NCBI GenBank assembly: GCA_963930655.1
Contig: OZ005616.1
Location: 23,882,922-23,946,921, forward strand
Source: Myrica gale
Taxonomy: Eukaryota > Streptophyta > Magnoliopsida > Fagales > Myricaceae
Length of the DNA: 64,000 bases
Direction of reading: 5' to 3'
Positions 33,300-45,632 of the stretch are shown here, piece by piece. The notes under the pieces were generated by a model, which worked only from the letters and a program-made list of their open reading frames with translations, had not been told where the DNA came from and did not search any database. The stretch's first letter is position 1; the number at the start of each line of letters is the position of its first letter. The translations under genes and the position numbers were made by a program.

Positions 33300-35460
33300 A
33301 CATCTATGGCTATGTCCTTTGATGAGAAGTCATGGCAAGGCAAGGCAAGATACTTAAATCATCTTTGTTAGGTTAAAAAGTTATCATGTACATGTAAGTT
33401 TTACACCAGATAATTTTTGTACACTACTAGTGATCCTCTGGTTCGTAGCTCCGATGATTGTGCAGTATAGGTATTTGTCCTCATGGCACTGTGTTAGACT
33501 AAATATTAATATTTTATATCTGCATCAAGGAGAATGGTCTTTGTTGGCCCACATATTACGCATCCAACTGAAGCAGGTTTATAGTTTGAACCTCAGAGAA
33601 TCAACGGCTCTCATGGAGCAACTTAATGCTTTCATCTTTGGTTGCAACCTTCTTGAATCAGTATGTCCCGCTTTTCATTACTGGTTGGCTCGTAATTGTC
33701 ATTTGAAAGCTTTCATTTTGGCAAGCAATATACAGTGTCGAGGCACTTGGGAAGTCTTTTGTTGCCTTCTGTAGATGGTGCCAACCATCGTATGTTAAGA
33801 GGGTTATGGGCATCACCCAAAAAGCTTGGCTCAGCTGGCAATGCTTCTAGATGGCATTGTTCACTTGTACTGTTGGTCGTTTTAGACTCTCCTGACTACT
33901 ACCATAATGGAACACATCTTTTGAGGGATCAGTTCCTAATTTTTTTACAAGGTCCTTGCGATTTCGAGCAAAAGCTTCAATCCAGAAACTTTCAGAGCAG
34001 CAAGACTATAAATTACAATGCCATGTGGAAACCAACTCTTATGGTTCATCCCAAGGCTTAAGGATTATTATATAGACAGATTAGAATGCTTGGATGTGAA
34101 AGCATGTGAGCACATATTCAAAGAGAAGGAATCTTTGGACCATTGACTGCCACAGGTTCTGAACCATCCAACCACGGATCTCCACCTTGAATCCCCATCC
34201 TTGACCAAAAACCAATATTTGCAGCATTTGATGTTAATTTAATGCAGAAGATGAGAAAATCTTGATAATCTATTACCTTGTCCTCTAATAAGACATAGTT
34301 TTCCATCAATCAGCATCATTGAAGTTTATTAACACGTAAAAGAGACTTCCTATACGCGTACACATGTTCTTTTGATCGGAGCAACCAAAAGTGGGGTCTC
34401 CAATTCTACAAGTCATAAGAGAGAGAAATGCCTAGAAGCTTCTGAATAAACCTTAATATAACATCGTCGGAGTACCACCTTAATCCCATACCAAACCAGT
34501 GGGCTCGAGTCCAATGTTTTGTGCCATATACATGTGACATTCTCTGGTTTCACCAATGTGTCCCCGACCCTACGCCTACGTTATTGCGTGTTGAAATCTT
34601 TTTGCGCATTGTCACGGCTATCATGTCGAGGATACGGGAGATTGGAATTCTCTGCAGGAGATTGAGATAATAGATAAACTTTACATTATTTAAGGTTGTT
34701 TATGTAAAATTTTAAGCGTCTTATAATCGGATCTATTTGTTGCATCTATCTTGCAGAAAATCCTTATCCATTATAAAGAAGTTATATCGAGGGTTTTGCT
34801 TCACTTTGACCCTTACAAAAGTAGAGATGTCGACATCTAAACTAAAGAGTTAATATAACAGATAAGGAATTTTGTCTCATTTGGGAAAATTAAGCACCCT
34901 AGAGACTAGAGCGCTCATAAATATATAATATAGGACCCAACTTTGTCAAGCTAATAAAAGAAACTTGATATTGCAATATGGTTTGGACCAATTAATATTA
35001 TAAAATCTTATTCTATCGTGACAGATATGTTGCATGCCAAATGGGATTTTTCAAGTGGCAACAGCTTGAAAGGTATTATCACCAACATTGCAGTTAACAT
35101 TATGGTTAACGTGCTTTGGCAGAAAGTAACCCCCTAACCTTCTTTGATAAGGTATAGCGTTAATGTCATTTGGTCCCCAATGCCAATTTCTGAAACCCTT
35201 TCCTGATTTATGAGAGTAGGAAAAATAAGCAAACCTTTTATTGTCGAGCAGTGCTCCATTAATAGACCTTGGAGTTTTCCAGGCAATTTCTTTCATTATA
35301 GACTCTTTTGTCCTTCCAAGGTTAATTAGAGACCAAAATATAACAAGGGTAGCTTGGTAATGCTGCTCAATGTCGACCCAATTAAAAATACCGTTTAATA
35401 GCTCAAAGCATGACACAAGAAAGTTTCAAAAAAGGGTCAATAATGGAATTACAAACCAGA
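33300..35460. other. 3' flank and intergenic, no gene seen
   Basis: The first 150 bases are probably 3' UTR of the membrane-protein gene. A 121-codon minus-strand frame (35416-35051) and a plus-strand frame near 33700-34060 have no motif I recognise and no splice or promoter support. Confidence 0.4.
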
Positions 35461-35466
35461 AGAAGC

Positions 35467-35474
35467 TATAAAAA
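35467..35474 (+). promoter_or_regulatory. TATA box of the small CLCAPTAHPGSF gene
   Basis: TATAAAAA, in the context AGCTATAAAAAGG, lies 94 bp upstream of the start codon, a usual distance for plant genes with a short leader. Confidence 0.6.
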
Positions 35475-35560
35475 GGAACACAATTCCAACACCTCCCGCT
35501 AGGTTTGCCGCAGAGAAAAAAAAAAGATCCAAACCAGATTCTTAGGAGTTGAACCATTCC

Positions 35561-35896
35561 ATGGCCACAATGAACGTAACTCCTCCACATCCAAAGTCCC
35601 AGGCAACAACCAGGACATGCTTGTGTGCACCCACCGCACATCCAGGCTCATTCAGGTGCAGTATTCACCGGAATTCTCGTCCCCACAAGGCCTTCACTCG
35701 ACCGACGGTACGTGTTTCGTCGAGCCAATGGGAGTTGGCCGCGATTACGAAGGTGAATTCATTGAGAGCCTTTCTCCTCCATATCATCAAGCCCTCCAGC
35801 CATGATCTCCAGAGGAGGAGGAACTTCCAGCCCAAGCCTAGCAGGTTTTGCGTGATGAATAACAATAGTCATGATCATGGGGTTGCAGTTTCCTGA
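35561..35896 (+). CDS. Small serine-rich-related protein (CLCxPTxHPGSFxC family)
   Basis: A single-exon frame of 111 residues from ATG at 35561, supported by a TATA box at 35467. The diagnostic segment TCLCAPTAHPGSFRCSIHRN (residues 19-38) and the later LRAFLLHIIKPSSHDLQRRR and FQPKPSRFCVMN identify a plant family usually annotated as serine-rich protein-related. These proteins are small, basic and intronless; their function is unknown to me. No signal peptide or membrane span is evident. An in-frame TTG codon upstream is unlikely to be the start. A poly(A) retroposition scar follows within 110 bp of the stop. Confidence 0.75.
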   Translation: MATMNVTPPHPKSQATTRTCLCAPTAHPGSFRCSIHRNSRPHKAFTRPTVRVSSSQWELAAITKVNSLRAFLLHIIKPSSHDLQRRRNFQPKPSRFCVMNNNSHDHGVAVS

Positions 35897-35959
35897 TGAT
35901 CACGTACAGTTTGTTAGCTTCAAAAGCTTTTAATTCTGCTATATTGTAATGATTAGTCA

Positions 35960-36017
35960 ATTAGGATAGAACTTTTTTTTCTTTTTTTTCTTTTTCTAAG
36001 CGATTAGGATAGAACTT
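35960..36017 (-). repeat. Retroposition scar: A-rich micro-insertion with 15-bp direct repeats
   Basis: ATTAGGATAGAACTT at 35960-35974 is repeated perfectly at 36003-36017. The 28-nt insert reads on the minus strand CGCTTAG then an A-rich run ending at the repeat. It is probably in or just past the 3' UTR of the small upstream gene. Confidence 0.65.
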
Positions 36018-36385
36018 AGTTTTGTATACGAGTCCTTGTACATTGAAGTTTCCCATCTATGATAGTAGAGTTAAAAAGAGAAGCAATTAGCATGAATGGC
36101 CTAGTTTTGTTTGTTTGATATGGATGTGTTGTGGCTCTGCCAATGATTTTCAAATACACAGTGGAAGCAAATCTTATGGTATACCAAGTTTATAGCTTGT
36201 GGGTGTACTCAAACAACGGGTAAGAGTTTTTAATGGCGTTTATACTAGAAAACAGAGGGCTAAAGGAAAAGGATGAAACACTTCCCATTGCATGGCTCAT
36301 GTGTGCAAAATTTGTACTGTGAAATTTCATAATGGTAATGTGATTCTGTACCAGATGATAATGTTGCTTTCTCACCCTCTAAAAG

Positions 36386-36623
36386 CTAGAGAGCAAAATT
36401 AATGTGATGTTAGTGAGGAAGTTGGATCTAGCAGACACAGTCCTCAAGCAAGATGTAGCTGATTGATTGTGGCCTTTGCTTTGTATGCACTCAATTCTGG
36501 GTTATACTGGGTTGCTGGGGATGAAGTCCCTGGCTGCATGAGGGGTTATCCCCAACTCTTGTATATTTTAGTTTATAATACAACTTACCAATTACCCCAA
36601 AAAAAAAAACTAGAGAGCAAAAT
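36386..36623 (+). mobile_element. 5'-truncated poly(A) retroposon with 14-bp target duplication
   Basis: CTAGAGAGCAAAAT at 36386-36399 and 36610-36623 flanks a 210-bp insert that ends ACCAATTACCCC then a poly(A) run. That structure (target duplication, no inverted repeats, 3' poly(A)) is diagnostic of LINE-machinery insertion. The body contains no domain I can assign. Confidence 0.75.
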
Positions 36624-38371
36624 AGTATAAGTACTATACTGAAATTTTCATTTGGTGGGGATTCAAGCCCTGTTTATAGTGTTTTTCTCCCTCCTAGAGC
36701 AAACATATCGTTTTTTTTTTGGTAATTAGTCATTCGTCTAGCTAGTCATGCTACAGTAGTATGGAGGTTTCTTTCACTTCTGGTATCTTTTTAAGCAATC
36801 ATATATGCGTGTAAAGAGGTTAGTAGAACCAGGAATTCTCCCATAAGACAGGAAGAATGGCCAGAAAGCCTCGATGAATTTAGGCATTAAAACAAAATAA
36901 GTTGGTCAACTTTCTTACACTCCTCCATCTTTCCTCCAATGACTATTAAGTTAATCCCTATATAAAGGGGATTCGTCAAAAGTGACACAGCCAAGCATGA
37001 CACTGATTGGCCGTTTCAGAGTACCGATTTTATGCCAAAAAGTCAAGAAAAGGTAGCATCCATATAAATAAAACGAAGCCTAGAAACAACGGCATTGCCA
37101 TTTGCGTTGTTCTTTCATTCATGGTATCTCCTCAAGGTCCAAACTTCTGACTCATTCAAATTCGAAGCACCAATGATCGATGTTAAACAAACAAATTGAA
37201 CCTTGACTTTGAAAAAGCATCCACCAAAAAACGTATGGGTTCGAAAGTTCAAAACTTTATTGCATCCCCCACATGGTGGGGGAACATTTCCATTTACATC
37301 AAATTAATATTGTCAAGCACTTGAATAGTATATTTCAAGGCAATATCATTGTTCTTCAGACAAGGGCCACAACACAGGTGGATGCCAGACTGCAATTTGC
37401 ATAGAGGTCCGATCTATCTTCCCCAAGTATAAACAAAACAGGGGTCATTGCAGATAAACTTGATGACAACATTAAAAAGCAAGCCATCTTTTCAAGAGAA
37501 GTGACCAGCTCTCCACCACAATTTGCCTCCCTTGAACCCACCATGGATTTTTACTTGCTGACTGTTTCCATGTAGATGCATGACGAGCTTAATTGGTATT
37601 AAAATAGCAGAACATCCATAAGCAGAGTGAATGACATAACTTGATGAATACAAATTTGCTTTCTATTCGTCTGTTGGATTGACATGAACTAAGAAGTTGC
37701 CTAAAAAACTTGTGAATTGTTCGTGCAATATGCTGCAGAATTTGAGTTTCAAACAAACTAAATGGAATTCATCTTGCACTAGATATGAATACACCATTAG
37801 ATCCTTCTACTTACTGAATAATGGAAAGTGTGAAGGTTTAGAGCTATTTCCTTTTTAAATGCATTATGGTTGATTGTAACGTTTTAGACTTATAGTGGTC
37901 AGCACGTTATGAGTCTCCCTCAATGTGGAAGACGGTGACCTTTCTCAACAAGGTTGTGGTACTTGCACATTTGAACCTCTTTTGGCAATTAAGACTGATT
38001 TAAGGGGGGAAGAATATTACACCAAAGAAAAGACAAGTTTGTTGACCCAACTTGCAGGTTCTCTCAAAGGTCCTCTAACTTGTCTTTACTATTTACTAGT
38101 TTCTGTCATTTGGTTTCAAACTAGGCATGCATGAAAACTTGACAAAGCAAATGAAATCTTCACCAAAAAATATCGTCTTATTTCGTTTTCCTTTTTGGTT
38201 CCCTGCAGGGGTATCATAAAAGCAGATCTCAGGATGAACTAAGATCCATTTTAGGAAGATTGTTGTATTTTCTTTAAGCTTTTAAATTTTTTTTCCTTTT
38301 AAGGATGATTATGGAAAGAGTGCAGATGCGTTTTTATCCTTTGTTGAAGGTTTCTGAGAATGGAAGTAAGG

Positions 38372-38468
38372 AAGATTATGTTTCAAACTTTGGTTACAAT
38401 ATCCACCATTTCTTTTTCGTAAGATTATGTTTCAAACTTTGGTTACAATATCCACCATTTCTTTTTCT
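38372..38468. repeat. Perfect 49-bp tandem duplication followed by an inverted tail
   Basis: The unit AAGATTATG...CTTTTTC starts at 38372 and again at 38421. Immediately after, ACGAAAAAGAAATGG is the inverse of the unit end CCATTTCTTTTTCGT, so the locus can also fold back. Confidence 0.85.
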
Positions 38469-41220
38469 TGTTTACGAAAAAGAAATGGAAAAAGAAAAAA
38501 CCTAAACTTGTTAATTCCTAGCATATGCGCCAATCATTACATGTGGTACAGGCAGATCCAAGGATCAGGAGGAATCCTTGAAGAGAAAAACACCAAAGAG
38601 AAAAACCCATTTTTGTTTCCTGAAACTTAAAGTTTACAACTCTAAACAAAAAAAAAGGCTTCAATTTGCATCACTTATCCCAAAGGGAATCAAAAGTTTC
38701 AAAAATTTCATCTTTTGCTTGATCAGTTGGAGGTGTGAGATGGTCCGTTGTTTACGAAGGATACTAATAGTTCAGCTGCGTTGCATTATTCATATTCGTC
38801 TTGTTAGTGCTTCACATTTTTGGGAAACTGACCACAATTCAAGATCTCTCGATTGTAAGAGCCAATTGTGGTAGACAGAATCAGTATCAAATAGTACGTA
38901 TGAAAGCGTGCATGGGACTGGTTTGTGTGGAAATCAAGTACGTACTGTTGCAGCTTGAGAAGAAAAGATTTCAACTTCATGACCACTAATGGTAAATTGG
39001 TCATGTAAGGGAATAACATTAGTGCGATCATACAGTGAATCTGAGATCCTTAATTGACTCACAACCAGCCTAAAATGCATGATGTGCATCCCTTTTAGTA
39101 CAGACAGGCGTTCTTTTTCCTTCGGGGCCTATTGGCGATGAACACTAGAACCCCTTTGCAGTCTTCAACCCAAAAGTAGTCAAATTACTCTCGACTTAAA
39201 CTTGAAGAATTTCAGGTGATATAGAACTCATCAGCATCCAGAGTTCTACTTTAGAGCCTAAAGTTGCATTGGATTGAGTACATGGAGGGGTTGAGCAGGT
39301 TCAAAGGAAGTACTTTTGTTATTACAAGTTTAATGGAAATCCAATCGTTCATCGGGAATGCACTGAACCGCTGAGTGCTTGTAGGTTCTTCAACCTCATC
39401 TCTCACACAAATCTAGTTAACTACAATTTCTGTGTTCATGCGTTACCATGAGTGCTTGAGCGACTTCATGCTTTTCATGATTGAGAATATTATGACCCCA
39501 AGAAAAAAGATGGCTGATCAGATCTGAGAAATCTTTGGGGGGAATAGTTTCGTATCTAAAACCAATAAAAACTTTCTTCGCTTCTGTAATTAGGGACAAT
39601 ATCCCCCTTAGATACTGCATTATGTAAAGCAGGATATTGGAGGGACAAAGCAAAAGATCGGATCAGCATGAAAGCTTGAAGCAGAAGTTTAGATTCATTG
39701 TGTTCTGCCAAAAGTAATTTCAATGCTTTTGAGATTTGAATCTTCCTTAAGTTAGATCACCATCTTTCATGGGTTCGTATATGGAAATTCATTCACTAAT
39801 TAAATAGAGTAACATAAAGAAGGAGGGCATGCAGGCGGACCATTAATGCTTTCTTTTGTTTTTTTTAATGTAGGTCAAACTGGGTCCTCGCCGACAAAGG
39901 AAGTTGCTCATTCAAACTAAATTAAACAAATAAGAGAAGATCAGTGTTTTCAGTTGACACAGACAAGCTAGAAAAAAACGACAAAGTAGTTTGACGAAAG
40001 CCAAAACGAAGATGGAAACTGAGTAAACCGATCAGTAGCTCTCCAAACACAACCACTGAAATCGTTGTGGGGTTGTGGGTACGTCTTTGCCAAAGAAATC
40101 AAAGCGTGCCTCCCACGTCCTTGTATTTGGAATTATATATACGTATAACAGGTAGACGATTTTCAGTTTGACACAACTTAGCAATCCACACATGGGGCGG
40201 TAGCCATACAAACGTAAACTTTCTTCGTCTCTTTATTTGGTAGTATATATATAAATTCTTGATTATGGTATTATACAAAACCATGGTAGCCCGTTTGTTT
40301 TTATAAACTATTATTATATCCAATTTAATGATAATTTTCAAACATTAGGCATAAAATCACAAAAAACTATTGGAAATAGTAGGTGCCCGATTCCCACTAG
40401 TCTGGACTCTGTTTCTGCAATTGCATGCCCTCATGCATACATTGATCATAGTATTAAATCATATATGCTTCTCCCAATTGCTCTTTCTAGTTTACGTACG
40501 ATGCCTTCACAATCCCCAAAAGTTCTTGGCCCGATTCATTTGCTTTTGTTTTGACAAAACTAGTCACTGATTGTTGTGTTCAAGTCAAATTAGCAATCCA
40601 TTATCGTATGCAGATGCAGCTGAGACTGGCCAAGAGCCCTAGACATTTTGCATATTATTTCCAAGCGTTTCACGTAAATAAGAATGAGGTACTGAATTGT
40701 ATATATCGGTGATGGTGACCGTTTTGTGCGAATCAAGTTATGGCTTCAAAAGCAAGACTAGAAAAGCTACAGAATGGCCTTGCAGTGAAGCGGATAATAT
40801 CGTTTTCTTACAGAGCACATAAGCACAATAATTGACCAACCTAACACGAAGCAAACTCCTCGGACGCAGATATACTTTCTTTCCACTTCATCAGCAAATA
40901 GGGAGGCCACTTGAACTTCTTAATCTCCAATTGATTATGGTCTTTATGGGCTTATACGAGACTACGCGTAATTATCTGATGGATCCCACTGAATATCTGA
41001 TTTAAAATGAGGGTGCGTGTACAATAAGATATGTGCAAGAAGTAAATCATCTGCAGAGACTAACCATAGTGAGAAACTGAAGAGGTTTTATATCTTTAAT
41101 GCAGAAGTTATAACGAACCTGAAACACCTGAAGCTCATAAGCTAATACCCAGGACTAGATTGAACTTTCTGACCTCTTGCAACCACAATCTCTTATTATG
41201 AGCAACAACATATTGATGAA

Positions 41221-41254
41221 TGGAAGATTTTTTTTTTATAAGTAAACTGGAAGA
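41221..41254 (-). repeat. Short retroposition scar, 7-bp direct repeats
   Basis: TGGAAGA at 41221-41227 and 41248-41254 flanks 20 nt that read on the minus strand GTTTACTTATA(A)n. The 3' end ACTTATA(A)n equals that of the scar at 31474. The short repeat alone would be weak evidence. Confidence 0.4.
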
Positions 41255-43307
41255 AAATAGCTATCGGTAACTCAAGAATGTTGATTACCCAAAAGAAAAG
41301 AAGCTCAAGATTGTCACAAGGAGAAGCATTAACAAAGCGAAAAAGGATCTCCAGGCAGAGCCAACTGTTGCTTTCTATCAGTAGAATGAATATTTGAGCA
41401 TAATGCCGGCCAAAAAATGATCATGGACTTGGAGCCAATATTCTCGCTGACCTTCTTATGGGATTGATTCCTCATAGGAAGGCCTGGAGTTGGTCCAACT
41501 TGAATCATTAATGGAAAAACCCATAAAGACGGGATTTCGTGTATAATTACAAGTGAAGTAAATTTACAATGCGTGAATATTAAAACAGTAAGCACGCAAA
41601 TTGCAATCAGCTTAATTTCATATGAGCAGTAGCTAAAGAGATGTCGAACTGTAAATTTTAGGATCCCTAGAGCCACTTGAAAAAAATGCAGTTGAATCTC
41701 AAGCAAATATAGTTACAAAAGCAAACCTCCAAAACTGATACCTGCCTCAGAATAAAACTCAAGAACCACCTCCAGAGGTACCTGAAGAGTTAGCAACATC
41801 CTCTAATCTCAACGTATGGCTACTTCGTCAATCATTTTACCTCTCTCATCTGAACCATTCACAGCTCTATTCAATCTTTTCAACCATATATTATAGTCAA
41901 CTGGGTATGGGGTCCCACAGGCTATCCACATAATCTGCGAATGCCTTAAGGAGAGCTGAAACCTCACCGAGCTCTTGCTGAATCACACGCTTTGACCAGC
42001 TTCTCTCCCTCCATTCCAAAGCAGATTCGATAGAATCCTGCTGCTCTATAGTTCCCCCACAAATGAAAAAGAGCAGATAAACAAAGCTTTCAGCATCAGA
42101 TGCTGGACAAAGTTTCCCATGCTGAAGAGCATTAGAAGATGAGAACTGCAAATTTATGGCTGGGCTGTCTGTGTCTTCTAGAACTGCACGTCCCCATGAT
42201 ATTGGGACATACACAAATCTGTTTCTTGCGCCTTGTATGTCAACAACACGTATTACATTTTCTGGACAAATATCACCATGCTGTACACTGGCCATAGCAG
42301 CACTTCTTAGAGCTGCTAGGCAGTCTCGGCAGCAGCGGATTGCTTCCTCAGAGGAGAATGGGCCATCGCGAGCAACAACAGATGAAAGTGGCTCACCAAC
42401 TGGAGATGTCACAAGTATTGGAGTCCCGCACCATTGGTGATCACATCGACCTACTGGGCTCTTCTTCTTACAGGGACCAGAATGCAAAATGCGGCCAGAG
42501 GCAATTATATCAGGCAAATATTTGCTTGAAATTCCCTGTTGCTTCAAAATGTTTAATACTTTTGGTTGCCTCTGACTTGGTACCACAGGCTCATATCCTC
42601 CCAAGATGGCTCGAGTCTGGTGGATGGGCACCTACATATAAGGACAACAACTCCGAGGGATAGTCAAGAGAAACAGCACTGTAGAGAAAAGCGTTCCCTC
42701 CTACCAAAGAATCCTGTATTTGGAAACTTTTCTGCCCCTGTCGTTGATCGTCCAGAAGCAATATCTTGCCCTTCTTAAGTTTCAAACGCAATGCATGCTT
42801 TCTCAGAAATGACATATCATTCTGGTCAACTTCAACAATCTCTCCATATTGGTGGCCAGACTGTTGGAACGGAACCAAGGCAGATTCATTCTCGACCATG
42901 CGACACTCTATTCTACGCTTCTGAAGGCGGAAGCTATGATCTGAGGCTAATGAGGCCATCGACATTCTTGGTGGTCCGTTCCACTGGACTAAGGAGTGAA
43001 AGGTTGCCAAAAGTACGTGCAGGGTCCCCAAGTCTCCCCAATTTGCATTCCCCAGTTTGTTCCATATCCGATCCACAGAGGATACACTAACTTCGGCAAA
43101 AGCTTTCATCCATTCAGCCACAGCCTGGTATGGGTTAGATGAATTTACATCAAGTTTTCCAAGATCGCCACCAAATTTTACCACCCCTCCATATTTAGAA
43201 TCTAGAACCAGAAGGTAAACAGAATCACTGCTGATTGTACTGATCTTGCTTACACTCCTAGAAACAAGGATATGAAAACCATAAAAGAGGGCTTCACAAA
43301 TAGTGCG

Positions 43308-43363
43308 AGCAGATAATTTCAACTCAGTTTTTTTTTTCCTTAGCAGATAATTTCAACTCAGTT
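43308..43363 (-). repeat. Retroposition scar breaking the kinase-like frame, 22-bp direct repeats
   Basis: AGCAGATAATTTCAACTCAG plus TT occurs at 43308-43329 and 43342-43363. Between them are 12 nt that read AAGGAAAAAAAA on the minus strand. The poly(A) run precedes the 3' copy in gene sense. Removing 34 nt restores a continuous frame (LSVTELKLSA joined to RTICEALFYG). Confidence 0.75.
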
Positions 43364-44439
43364 ACTGACAATATATCTTGCTTAAACAACGCAAGCTCCG
43401 CCACTTGGTCCCAGCGAACATGCAACTCACTCCCAGTTTTTGACAATAATGCTAAACCACATAGCTCTTCAATCCTTCTCCTTGATATTGCCTTTTCTAC
43501 GCTATAAAACTTAGATCCAGGATGTCGGGGACAAGATACAAAAAAAGGCAATGGTCCACTTTTACGCCAGAAAGTTCGCCACAATCCATTGGCAATAACA
43601 TGAAGGAAGTCTTCTAGTGCAAGATACTGATCTTCTTTAAGATCATCAGTTAGAGAAAGTGAGCATGGCATGCGAAACAACTGCTGAAATAACACCCCCT
43701 CCAATGCTAAATCAAGCTTGCACAACTCATCGAGAAGAAAGGGTGAACTAAAAACTTGCTCATCATTGACTGAATCTGCAGATGAAATGCCAAGAACCCA
43801 ATCCTCGAGACTCTCTGTGAAAACTTCTAGGTCCACAAGTTTCCTTCCATAATCCTTTAGCCCTTTGAACACTCTTCTGGAAGTAGGAATGAACTTGCTT
43901 GAAGCTGAAGCACCAGGGATGCTAGGAGCAGAGATCACTGCATCACAGAGTAACCCATGCATAAGACATATCTATATCGAAGTCGAGAAAAAATTAGAAA
44001 ACATATAGATGCATTGCTTAGAAGCATTAAAAAAGGGGAAACTCCAATAGACATTAGAACCAAAAGATCCATAATGATGACATAAGGAGATCAAAAATGA
44101 TTATTGCCTTGAAAGTGTATGAAGTGTAGATGGTAGTTCTACTGGACATAACAGGGGTACAAGAATATAAACTAGAAAACTTTTTCCCCAGAAAGCAGGA
44201 AGCTGTGGAGAAAGATGAAAAAACAGATTCAGTGCTAAGCCAGTGTATGAGCTTGCGTGTCTGTGTATGTGGGGTATGTTCACGTGCATGTGTTGCATTA
44301 ACAGATGGCTCCCCTTTTGTTTTCTCAAAGATTAATGAGGCCAGAAAAACAAATGAGGCACTCTGAGATACCATTTGGCAACCAAACCGTAACACACTAC
44401 CAAATGCAGGCCTTGCAGCGGTTCAACTAAACACGAAAT

Positions 44440-44720
44440 GAACACAAATAAAAAAATTAAAACAAATGGGGTCTCACTGTTTGAACGCAAAGAGTATGAA
44501 TCAAACCAAGGCTCTAATACCATGCTAGAGACAATAAATCCAATGTTTTCTCTTTCTCTAGGACAACATGCCTTCCTGTTCAACCACTTTATAACCCAGA
44601 TTTTGAAAGTTAATATTGGACGAGTGGAGTATGAAGACGTTTTGTTTGAGGGTGCTAGATCCCCTATAGATTGTTCTCAAGATGAACTAGACTTGCACAG
44701 GGATTCGAGGGAATTCTAGT
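44440..44720 (-). mobile_element. copia LTR and leader fragment
   Basis: On the minus strand an LTR-like stretch ending GTCTCTAGCA at 44523 is followed by TGGTATTAGAGCC (44522-44510), one mismatch from the initiator-Met primer-binding site of copia elements. The outer LTR end and any coding part could not be fixed. Confidence 0.4.
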
Positions 44721-45020
44721 TCTAACTTGGACTGATCCTTCTTCATGACAACCAACCTAGTACGTAGAGAATGAGATTACTACAGAAAAAAAAGGTAACA
44801 AAGAGAAAACACGAACAAGAGAAATTATCTGTCTTTTTCCCTTTTCACAGCATATAACGAGTAAAAAGTATAGAATTTAGATCCAGACCAGTAAATGTTC
44901 CTTCTAAAACCTCTTTCATCCTAATCATCCTTGTAAGGTGCATATGTTGAAACGACTTAACAGCATTGCAATTTGTATGAGGTAAAAATGGAGCAAATGT
45001 GCAAGCCCTTGTTTACTAAC

Positions 45021-45632
45021 CGGAGTTTGACTTCCTGAAACTTCCATCCAAGCTTTGTCCCGGAGATAAGTCCATATCATTCTGAGAAAAACCTGCACCA
45101 TATTATTGGTAAAAATGTGCAAACTCATACTCATGATGAACTGACAAGACACATATCCAGTCCAGACCATGTTAACACACTTTTATGCTCTCTAACTCTT
45201 TGATTTTCTAACCTTCTTACATGAAACCACGTGGACACTTTCAAAAGAGACCAAAACTGAGTTGAATTGAGATTATTGTTAAAGTAGACCAAAGCCAACG
45301 TGAATATTTCCACACTCGCAAATCCAACAAGTGATATTCTCAGCCTGAAGTAACGATGAGGCATTTTGGCTTGCCACGGTCATCAGGAAAAACTTCAGAC
45401 CATAGATAAAATATTTTCTTTGATAGAGAAACATGAAGCTGAGAAAACACACTGAGTCTACACAGAGTTATGCTACAATCACAACGTAAACTGAAACAGG
45501 AAGGAAATTAAAAAAAAAAAAAAAAGACTACAATAAAGGTTTTCGAGTTCAGAAATGGATACTAACCAGATATGAAATTCCTGAAAGTTCCATCCAAAAT
45601 TTGCTCAGGGGAGAAGTCATTTTGTTGAGAAC
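45021..45632 (-). other. Pair of duplicated in-frame small exons
   Basis: Exons 45632-45567 (66 nt) and 45092-45021 (72 nt) have the same phase, AG acceptors and the same donor GTTAGT. They encode similar peptides: SQQNDFSPEQILDGTFRNF and FSQNDMDLSPGQSLDGSFRK. Both lengths are multiples of three, so either can be skipped without a shift. They join in frame to the proposed start exon ATGAATTTAG (46835-46826). Linkage to the 43971 exon is inferred because the joining exon was not found. Confidence 0.55.

Larger units (their letters stand above)
36624..41808. other. Intergenic, no gene seen
   Basis: Repeated short reading frames on both strands lack motifs, splice logic or codon bias. It holds a 49-bp tandem duplication (38372) and a poly(T) scar (41221). 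41200-41808 is probably the 3' flank of the minus-strand kinase-like pseudogene. Confidence 0.4.

Noticed and set aside
33430-34061. Plus-strand frames downstream of the membrane-protein gene
   Set aside because: They lie in the probable 3' flank and show no conserved segment.
35051-35416. 121-codon minus-strand frame
   Set aside because: Longer than most chance frames here, but no motif, repeat partner or splice support, so not called as a gene.
42156-43090. Plus-strand reading frames of 70-107 codons
   Set aside because: They are antisense shadows of the minus-strand kinase-like coding blocks.
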